Shown: positions 13,811-20,119 of the stretch, in pieces
Numbering within the stretch: the stretch's first letter is position 1
How the letters are laid out: every line of letters starts with the position of its first letter
Assembly: GCA_964626735.1 (NCBI GenBank)
Contig: CAZVIJ010000022.1
Location: 1 to 27,004 of the forward strand
Direction of reading: 5' to 3'
DNA from: CAZVIJ01 sp964626735
GTDB lineage: Bacteria > Patescibacteriota > Dojkabacteria > JAOAGR01
Length of the DNA stretch: 27,004 bases
Notes under the pieces: generated by a model
The model's input: the letters and a program-made list of their open reading frames with translations, nothing else
The model's database searches: none
Told to the model about the DNA's origin: nothing
Translations under genes and position numbers: made by a program

Positions 13811-16231
13811 TTAAAAGCTTTTGTTCCAATTCTGGGCCAAAATGCTGAGGTCCGAAAGATCCACCTTGCCGTCACCGTTTGCGTCACCGCTTGCTGACGA
13901 TTTGTTCCAGTTTTGGGCGAGTATGCTCAAGTCCGAGATATCGACCTTGCCGTTGGCATTGAAATCGGCTTTAGACTTCAGCAGTTGGACGCGCTCGTTG
14001 ATGGTGAACTGCTTGGTTGCCTGTTTGGTGTTGCCGGCCTTATCAACCGCGGTTACCGTAATCGTGTGGGATCCATCGAGCAGCGAAGCGCTTGTGTAAG
14101 GTGATGTGACGTTCTGTACTGAGGCACCGTCGACTGCGATGTCGTACCGCAGCATCCCGGAATTATCGTCGGAAGTGGAGAAGGTCACAACCGCCTTCGA
14201 CCCTTGCAGCGATACCGTGACGGCAAAATCGGCGGGAGCAACGGTGTCGATATTGAAGGCGAGCGTGCTGCTGTTCGTCGTATGGTTCGCAGCATCTTTC
14301 GCAACGACATACCAGGAATGGGTTCCTTGCGGGAGGTCGGAGCCGGGGGTGAACGTAGGGCTCGTTGCGCTGTTGGTAAGCGTCGCGCCATCGACGACTA
14401 CCGAATACGTTAACGGAGAAACATCTGAGGGCGTATTCCACGTGAAGGGAGGGCGCGTGGTATTGATCGCCTGGTTCGCTGTCGGGTAGGAAAGGGTAAA
14501 GTTCCCCGGTGCCGTGTTGTCGACGGTTACCTGATAGCCGGCGGACGAGGTGACATTGCCTGCGAAATCCTCGACTCTAAGCGATACCTTATATTCGTCA
14601 TCGGGGAGGTCGGACGTATTGAGCGAATAAAGGGTATTGCTGGTTACGCTCGTTCTTCCGGAGACCTGCTTGACGATATAGTTGTCAGAAACGCGGGTGA
14701 AGGAAATCATGTACATATAGAGATCGGCATCGCTAGCCGTACCGGTAACGTTGAACGAGCCGCTGATTGTCGAGGTGCCGGGGGCGGTGAGCGTTGCCGT
14801 CGGGGGGGTATTGTCCGAAGCGGGAGTAGATGCCTGGAGCGCTTTAAGCGCGTTGAGCCGCCCGTAGCCCGAAGAGTCGTCGAAGCCGGGGTTTCCGAGG
14901 TTATCGATATAGTTGGGGCTTGAGGGGTGGAGTAATGCGTAACGGATTTGCTTGGCAGTCCAGGCAGGGCCGTCCGACCGGTGAAGGTCGTAGATAAGTG
15001 CCGCGACGCCGGTAACGTGAGGTGCCGCCATGGAAGTTCCGTCCAAGCAGTTATACCGCTGCGATCCCGATAAACAGCCGGTGCTCGTCGAGAGGTAGGT
15101 GGAAAGGATATTAGAGCCGGGAGCCACGAGATCCATTTTCGGACCGGTATTCGAATAGCTTTGTGTTACATCGTTGTAATCGGTAGCGCCTACTGAAATT
15201 GAATTGTAGGAGCCGCCTGGATAAGAATCCGATGCGCTTGATCCATAATTTCCTGCCGCCGAGATAACCAAAACGTCATTAGCCCAAGCGTAGTCGATTG
15301 CATCCTGGAGTATCTGGGAATATCCCGGTCCTCCAAGGCTCATATTGATCAGTTTCGCGCCATTGTCGACCGCATAGTGGATAGCGAGGTAGATATCGGA
15401 GTCGTAAGCGCCGCCGGCGGAGCTGACTACTTTAAGGGGCATTATTTTGCAGGTCCAGCAGATTCCGGCCATACCGGTCGTGTTGTCGGTGACGGCGGCA
15501 ATTGTCCCGGCGACATGCGTGCCGTGGCCGTTGGTGTCCTGTACGTTGTTGTTGTTGTCGGCAAAGTTCCAACCCTTTATGTCGTCGACGTAGCCGTTTC
15601 CCGAAGGCTTACCCGGCTGAGCGTCGTCTACATTCGAGGAACCTGAATTCTCGTAGGAATTGATCCAGATATTGCCCGTAAGATCGGGGTGGGTGAGATC
15701 GATGCCGGTATCGATTACGGCGACGATGGTGTTCGACGATCCCGTCGTTACTTCCCAACCGGAGTCTTTGGTTGCGGGAGGCGGAGTCGTATTGGGGCCG
15801 AGCTTGATCTTGCGCAGGTCCCATTGGTCGTATTGGCCGGATATAACGTTATTCTGGCTATTGTAGTATGCATCGTTCGGACCCGTAGTGAGACGGCGAA
15901 CGGTATTGCGCTCGAGCTTCGTAATGTGGGGATTCGATTTGAGTGCCTGAAGCTGGTTGGAGTCTTTAACCTTAACCTTAATCCAATTTTTGCTTTCTAC
16001 CTTTGCGGGCTTGTCGTCGACGGCAAGGTTCGAATCCTGGAGACGCTTGACGACTTCCTGCTTATCGGTCGATTCGTCGATACGGGCCACATATTCCTCG
16101 TCGATATGCTGCGCGGCAGCCCTGGCGGTATTGACCGCCTGTACTTGTTTTGTCGGAACCGAAATGTTGAAAAGGTACGTTAGGAGAACGAAGCAGGGGA
16201 TGAGGCCAAGTTTTCGGATCGATATTCTCAC
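13811..16231 (-). CDS. Secreted S8 (subtilisin-type) protease with C-terminal dockerin
   Basis: An 806-aa exported serine endopeptidase. The order is a signal segment (about 1-32), an I9-like propeptide (about 45-110), then the S8 catalytic domain with Asp174 (VIDTGID), His236 (NGHGTHVAG), oxyanion Asn328 (SAAGN) and Ser400 (DGTSMAAPH). Three Ig-like modules follow (about 474-745). A dockerin ends the protein (about 754-806) with two EF-hand-like loops, DFNANGKVDISD and DANGDGKVDLSD, each followed by LSILAQNWNKS. The catalytic triad is intact. The start is GTG at 16231, preceded by GAGAGAAC. The cohesin protein gene follows after 33 nt. The protease presumably attaches to that membrane-anchored cohesin at the cell surface; its substrate is unknown. 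Confidence 0.93.
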   Translation of the reverse strand: MRISIRKLGLIPCFVLLTYLFNISVPTKQVQAVNTARAAAQHIDEEYVARIDESTDKQEVVKRLQDSNLAVDDKPAKVESKNWIKVKVKDSNQLQALKSNPHITKLERNTVRRLTTGPNDAYYNSQNNVISGQYDQWDLRKIKLGPNTTPPPATKDSGWEVTTGSSNTIVAVIDTGIDLTHPDLTGNIWINSYENSGSSNVDDAQPGKPSGNGYVDDIKGWNFADNNNNVQDTNGHGTHVAGTIAAVTDNTTGMAGICWTCKIMPLKVVSSAGGAYDSDIYLAIHYAVDNGAKLINMSLGGPGYSQILQDAIDYAWANDVLVISAAGNYGSSASDSYPGGSYNSISVGATDYNDVTQSYSNTGPKMDLVAPGSNILSTYLSTSTGCLSGSQRYNCLDGTSMAAPHVTGVAALIYDLHRSDGPAWTAKQIRYALLHPSSPNYIDNLGNPGFDDSSGYGRLNALKALQASTPASDNTPPTATLTAPGTSTISGSFNVTGTASDADLYMYMISFTRVSDNYIVKQVSGRTSVTSNTLYSLNTSDLPDDEYKVSLRVEDFAGNVTSSAGYQVTVDNTAPGNFTLSYPTANQAINTTRPPFTWNTPSDVSPLTYSVVVDGATLTNSATSPTFTPGSDLPQGTHSWYVVAKDAANHTTNSSTLAFNIDTVAPADFAVTVSLQGSKAVVTFSTSDDNSGMLRYDIAVDGASVQNVTSPYTSASLLDGSHTITVTAVDKAGNTKQATKQFTINERVQLLKSKADFNANGKVDISDLSILAQNWNKSSASGDANGDGKVDLSDLSILAQNWNKSF

Positions 16232-16266
16232 GTTCTCTCGAATAATTTAGTTTAAAATAATTACCG

Positions 16267-16288
16267 CGTAAGTGTAAGGGGACTTACG
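16267..16288 (-). other. Hairpin in the leader of the S8 protease gene
   Basis: CGTAAGT (16267-16273) and ACTTACG (16282-16288) are exact reverse complements around an 8-base loop. It lies between the predicted promoter and the GTG start of the protease gene and downstream of the HAD gene. It may act as a weak terminator for the HAD transcript or as a leader structure; no strong T run follows on the minus strand. Confidence 0.45.
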
Positions 16289-16300
16289 AAACTTAACCCG

Positions 16301-16329
16301 ATTATACAGTAAAGAAGGCTATAAGTTAA
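16301..16329 (-). promoter_or_regulatory. Candidate promoter for the protease-cohesin unit
   Basis: On the minus strand TTAACT (16329-16324) and TATAAT (16306-16301) are 17 bp apart, matching four of six and six of six consensus positions. The -35 overlaps the last codons of the HAD gene. The leader would be about 60 nt to the GTG at 16231, unlike the leaderless single genes nearby. Confidence 0.6.
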
Positions 16330-16946
16330 AGAATCGAGAGGATATCCCCAGGCTTGGAAACCAAGTACTCGGGGTTGGTTTTCTGGAGGGCTGCGATCGT
16401 GTTAGCTCCCCAGGATACGGCAATAGCCTTTGCTTTCGCCTTATGCGCCGCTACGACGTCGCGAATCTCGTCTCCGATGTAGAATGCCTCTCCGGCTTCC
16501 GCCTGATACTTCGAAATCAGCTTGTTGATCGACTTGGATTTCCCGAGCAGATTCGACGAGGTCGAAACAAAGTCGATATTGGTGATATTGTTCTTTTCCA
16601 GGAATTTGACGATGTTGTCTTTAGAATTGGAGCTCATGATACCGACGACATAGCCCTTAGCCTTTAATGAGCTGATGAGGTCCGGTATGCCGTTGAACGG
16701 CAGGAACGTCTCGATATTTTTCGAGATTTCCTCGCGAACCCGCTTTATAAGCTGGACGAGCTTCATCGGGGAAATGTTGTAAATCTTGATCGCCTCCTTG
16801 ATGGTCTTATCCCTGAGTTTCTCGATTTCCTCGTCGGTTGCTCGTTTCAACCCGTTCTCAACTGCGATATCGTTAATAACCGAAAACAGGAACGGAACCG
16901 TATCGGCAATCGTTCCGTCGAAATCGAAAATGACGAGCTTTGACAT
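16326..16946 (-). CDS. HAD-superfamily hydrolase, phosphoglycolate phosphatase-like
   Basis: A 206-aa cytoplasmic phosphatase-type HAD protein. Motif I is FDFDGTIADT near residues 6-15, motif II is the SSNS segment, motif III the lysine in LGKSKS, and motif IV is YIGDEIRDV. A helical cap follows motif I, placing it in HAD subfamily IA with phosphoglycolate phosphatases and related enzymes. The natural substrate cannot be inferred. I chose ATG 16946 because AGGTGA lies just upstream at Shine-Dalgarno distance; a GTG at 16955 would add three residues. It is divergent from the gene at 17023. Confidence 0.9.
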   Translation of the reverse strand: MSKLVIFDFDGTIADTVPFLFSVINDIAVENGLKRATDEEIEKLRDKTIKEAIKIYNISPMKLVQLIKRVREEISKNIETFLPFNGIPDLISSLKAKGYVVGIMSSNSKDNIVKFLEKNNITNIDFVSTSSNLLGKSKSINKLISKYQAEAGEAFYIGDEIRDVVAAHKAKAKAIAVSWGANTIAALQKTNPEYLVSKPGDILSIL

Positions 16947-17005
16947 AATCTTCACCTATTTTAGCGTAATTGAGCGATAAATGAACCCTCCGCAAGGGAA
17001 AGTCG

Positions 17006-17014
17006 TGGTATAAT
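17006..17014 (+). promoter_or_regulatory. Extended -10 promoter, predicted leaderless start
   Basis: TGG-TATAAT ends 8 nt before the ATG at 17023. No -35 match is visible 16-18 bp upstream. The expected transcription start is at or just before the start codon, and there is no room for a Shine-Dalgarno. Confidence 0.6.
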
Positions 17015-17022
17015 CATGGGCT

Positions 17023-17550
17023 ATGAAAACGACAAGTTTTCACTCACCAATCATCCTCCCGACTCCCCGATCGTACATGGGGCTGTTGCCCGATGCCGAG
17101 AAGCCGACTATTTATTACCCGCATGACAGAAGAAAGATCGCGCTATTCGATCCGATCGACTTGACGCCCGCACGAGAACTGGTGGGCGATGAATCGTACG
17201 CTCTGTATATCGGGCCTTCGGTATCTCATTTTTCGGTCAACAAGGTAACGCGCGGAATCTCGACGCTTTTCGCAGCAGTCAACCAATCGCCGGATTTTTT
17301 CGGCAATACGAGCGGCGGTGAAAGCGTGCAGCTGGCCGCGAACATCGCGAGAGCCTGCATGAGCCCCTACGTCGATCGAATGGGGCGTATTCGAAGCATT
17401 GCGATTAACCCGAGAGTTCTGCAAGTCCATCAGCCGGTTTGGTTTGACGAACACCGCTATATCGCGGGAAACAAAGAAGACAAGCCGTTGCGTGGAGAGC
17501 TTATCGATGAATTGAGGACTTTCCTCTTCATAGCAGAGCTCGAAGGATAA
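17023..17550 (+). CDS. Hypothetical protein, 175 aa
   Basis: I do not recognise this protein. It has no signal peptide or membrane helix. The central part (YALYIGPSVSHFSVNKVTRG followed by an alanine-rich segment VQLAANIARACMSPYV) could be a small alpha/beta domain. There is a faint similarity in layout to the paralogous pair at 25727-26904, which also have a GPG/GPS turn followed by a helix and an IAG/LAA segment, but I would not claim homology. The stop codon directly abuts the stop of the convergent phospholipase D-like gene, with no base between. Confidence 0.75.
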   Translation: MKTTSFHSPIILPTPRSYMGLLPDAEKPTIYYPHDRRKIALFDPIDLTPARELVGDESYALYIGPSVSHFSVNKVTRGISTLFAAVNQSPDFFGNTSGGESVQLAANIARACMSPYVDRMGRIRSIAINPRVLQVHQPVWFDEHRYIAGNKEDKPLRGELIDELRTFLFIAELEG

Positions 17551-18594
17551 TCAGCGGATCTCATCGATAAATGCTTTGGCAGCTGCCGCAAAGTCGTTAT
17601 CGCGTATCTCGGCGCCTATCTCGACGGTGCCGAACATAACGCCTGCATAAATGAAGTTGTTGGAGGTGGCTATCGTGATATTCCCCGTTTGGAGCATTTT
17701 CGCATGTACAAACCCTTTCGTAGAGTGGGTCACCGTGACCTTCGTGCCTTCAATCGACTTGATGAGCTTTTTGTACGTCACTCGATTGATTAGCGAGCCG
17801 TTGATATTTTTATGGTTCGCGTCGGGGAGCAAAATTTCCGCCCGTATGTTCCTCTCGCGAGTGGCGGCTATGAGCGCCTTGACGAGCTTCGGCTCGGGAG
17901 GAAGTTGCGTAACGATAATAATGTCGTTTCTTGTCGTGCCGATAATTTCGAGCGCGCGATCGTAAATCACCGATTTGAACTTAGCGCCACGATCGAAGTA
18001 CAGCGTGCAAAACGGAGTCACCTTCAAGGACATATCCTCAAGCGGCATGTTCGTGTCGTTGAACCTCGCGAGCTTGAAAAGCCCGTCGACGATTGCTGGA
18101 TGCGTAGCCTTCACCATGTAGTCGTTGCGGGCGCCGCCGTCCAAGTTCATCGCGCCGAAGTAGGCAACTTTCGAACCGTCCTTGCGGACTATCGTTATCA
18201 GTTTTCGGTGATCTCGTCCGGTGAAGGGAAGCACATACTTCGAAAAAAGACCGGGCTTGTTGTTGTACCGTATTGTTGCGCCCATTTCTTCCAGCTCGTC
18301 GAACATCTTATTGGTGAACTCCTGGAGCCGCTTCTCGGGATCGCGCTTGGATGGGCTGAGGGGAATATACAGCGTATCGAGGAGGACGTACCGGGAATAC
18401 ATCCCGTCGACGGATATTTTTAGTTTCGTGCCGTCCTGCAGCATCTTCTTGAAGAGCGGAAGCAGGCGTACGTTGACATTCTGATAGGTAAATCGGTAGA
18501 AGATGAGCTCTACCTCGAGCGGCCCTGATGAAAATTCCCTCGTCAGGTCGTCGATGAAGTAGGGATAATTGAGAAGAAATAGTCCGGTATCCAT
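17551..18594 (-). CDS. Phospholipase D-like protein with degenerate HKD motifs
   Basis: A 347-aa member of the PLD superfamily, which includes cardiolipin synthases, phosphatidyltransferases and some nucleases. Two halves are visible, with H129-R-K131 (FTGRDHRKLITIV, followed by AYFGAMNLDGG) and H297-A-K299 (KGFVHAKMLQTG, followed by ITIATSNNF). The His and Lys of each HKD motif are present. The Asp normally five residues after Lys is replaced by Val and Gly respectively. There is no signal peptide or clear membrane helix. I place the start at ATG 18594, not 18645, because a TACAAT box ends 9 nt before it; the longer version would add 17 residues upstream of that promoter. Divergent from the gene at 18671. 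Confidence 0.85.
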   Translation of the reverse strand: MDTGLFLLNYPYFIDDLTREFSSGPLEVELIFYRFTYQNVNVRLLPLFKKMLQDGTKLKISVDGMYSRYVLLDTLYIPLSPSKRDPEKRLQEFTNKMFDELEEMGATIRYNNKPGLFSKYVLPFTGRDHRKLITIVRKDGSKVAYFGAMNLDGGARNDYMVKATHPAIVDGLFKLARFNDTNMPLEDMSLKVTPFCTLYFDRGAKFKSVIYDRALEIIGTTRNDIIIVTQLPPEPKLVKALIAATRERNIRAEILLPDANHKNINGSLINRVTYKKLIKSIEGTKVTVTHSTKGFVHAKMLQTGNITIATSNNFIYAGVMFGTVEIGAEIRDNDFAAAAKAFIDEIR

Positions 18595-18603
18595 GAACGT
18601 TGT

Positions 18604-18609
18604 ATTGTA
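18604..18609 (-). promoter_or_regulatory. -10 box of the phospholipase D-like gene
   Basis: TACAAT on the minus strand, followed by 9 bases and the ATG at 18594. It faces away from the TATAAT box at 18656-18661, so the two genes share a divergent promoter region of 76 bases between start codons. Confidence 0.5.
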
Positions 18610-18652
18610 CAGAAGAGAAATAGAATGTGCGACATGCGCCTTCATCGGCGTC

Positions 18653-18661
18653 TGCTATAAT
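18653..18661 (+). promoter_or_regulatory. Extended -10 promoter, predicted leaderless start
   Basis: TGC-TATAAT ends 9 nt before the ATG at 18671, with no convincing -35. This position decides the start of the downstream gene: in-frame starts further upstream would lie before the promoter. Confidence 0.6.
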
Positions 18662-18670
18662 CCCCTCAGC

Positions 18671-20119
18671 ATGCACACGGTTCAATCAACTCTTGGAATA
18701 CTTCAGGGGTACGTCGACAAGTTCCCCGGCCACCGCAAGTCGTATATCGAACATTGCCTCACGACGCCGCCGACTGAAACAATCGCAGGCCTCACGCATC
18801 TTTTGAAGCATCCCGGTGAAGTAGTTCCGCTCGTTGAATCGATGCAGGGAGATCTTGCAGTCCTGACCGGGCAGAAATCTTATGTGACCGGAAAGCGCTA
18901 CGATGCGGCAGTCCCCCAAAGCGAAATGCCCGAGGCGAAGAATCCCGAAGAGTTCGTCTGCGCCTCGATTAATGCCGGATCCCTTACCAAAGGTCTTTAT
19001 GAAGCGCTGGAAGTTAAAGAGGCGGTGCAAGGGGAGCGTGCCGAAAATCTTTGGAAGCTCGTAAACTGGCTTTCCGGAAAGGAAGGTCAAGCGCTCGACA
19101 TTATATGCTTCCAGGACTTGCCCTTCGATGAATCGCTCTTCGCCCTTTTCGCAACGATGGGGTACGAAGTAATTGCGCAAAAATATATGGATCACCCCAA
19201 TAGCCCTTACCCTTCAGCGGCGATGGCTACGCTGATCAACCGGAGGCGTGTTTCCCATCCGATAAAGTCGCTCTCAACGATGCCCCATTACCAGCATGAC
19301 GCGGACGGAAGGACAAACGGCCCAGTAGATTGGCAAATGGCGAAGGGGAAGCATAATCCGAAAGCAGAACCGTACAACGCATTCTTCGCCGGTCAAACAC
19401 TAATCTTGGAGCTCGATGCGGAAGGCCGAAGCGTAAAGGTTGGAAACGGATATATGTCGTACGTTAGCGGCTTGCCGCAGCGCAGGGTCAATATTCTGCG
19501 ATCCATGCAAGCGATCGATTCCATATCTCCCGAATGCGACAGCCTCAGCGTCTTTTGCGGAGACATGAACATGTTCGGCCCCGATGTCGATTTCACCACC
19601 GATATATGGGGAGTCATCCCCTCGCACCCCCTCCTGTTTACCCTCTCGCTACCTTCGCATGTTGTCTTCAAGGAAAACTACCATAACCTCCGGGAAGTCG
19701 CGAGGCACGGGAAGGCCGCCCTTCGGCTCGGTAAGCCTTGGATCTTCAGGAATCTGGTCGACCCGAAATCGGTAAGGAATACCCTGCTTGTTGATGTCCC
19801 GGTTATCGGCAAAGTTCTCGGCTTGCTGGGGCGTAAAAAAGTGGGGTACGTCCTCGACGCAGTCTTCACCCCCATCGGCCAGCCGTCTACCGTAGAGGTA
19901 CGAGAAAACGATTTCACCGACCACGATACCGTGGTCTTTTCGTTGCTCGCGGGAAAACGCGTTGCGAAAAAAGAGGCATACGATGCGTATGACAAGATCG
20001 ACCGCAATTCCGTATTCGGGGATATGCTCTCGTATTGGCTAATCGGGAGTTTCTGCTATGCCGCGCTCCACTTCTTGGGGAATCGCCTTAAGTTTCCGAA
20101 GATCCGCCGGTCGAATTAA
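18671..20119 (+). CDS. Endonuclease/exonuclease/phosphatase-fold protein
   Basis: A 482-aa protein with a diverged EEP (DNase I-like) domain from about residue 95 to 425. Signature residues are N101 (SINAGSL), Q148-D149 (ICFQDLP, where the metal-binding Glu is replaced by Asp), GDMN at 297-300, D396 (YVLDAVFT) and D417-H418-D419 (FTDHDTVVF). Such proteins hydrolyse phosphodiester or phosphoester bonds in nucleic acids, inositol phosphates or sphingomyelin; the substrate is open. The first 90 residues are unassigned, and the C-terminus has a short hydrophobic stretch (about 453-469). ATG 18671 is preferred to 18569 because of the -10 box just upstream. Its TAA overlaps the TAA of the convergent gene. 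Confidence 0.85.
   Translation: MHTVQSTLGILQGYVDKFPGHRKSYIEHCLTTPPTETIAGLTHLLKHPGEVVPLVESMQGDLAVLTGQKSYVTGKRYDAAVPQSEMPEAKNPEEFVCASINAGSLTKGLYEALEVKEAVQGERAENLWKLVNWLSGKEGQALDIICFQDLPFDESLFALFATMGYEVIAQKYMDHPNSPYPSAAMATLINRRRVSHPIKSLSTMPHYQHDADGRTNGPVDWQMAKGKHNPKAEPYNAFFAGQTLILELDAEGRSVKVGNGYMSYVSGLPQRRVNILRSMQAIDSISPECDSLSVFCGDMNMFGPDVDFTTDIWGVIPSHPLLFTLSLPSHVVFKENYHNLREVARHGKAALRLGKPWIFRNLVDPKSVRNTLLVDVPVIGKVLGLLGRKKVGYVLDAVFTPIGQPSTVEVRENDFTDHDTVVFSLLAGKRVAKKEAYDAYDKIDRNSVFGDMLSYWLIGSFCYAALHFLGNRLKFPKIRRSN

Noticed and set aside
18569..18670. Upstream extension of the EEP-fold protein from ATG 18569
   Set aside because: The extension overlaps the divergent gene's start and promoter, and an extended -10 box sits just before ATG 18671.
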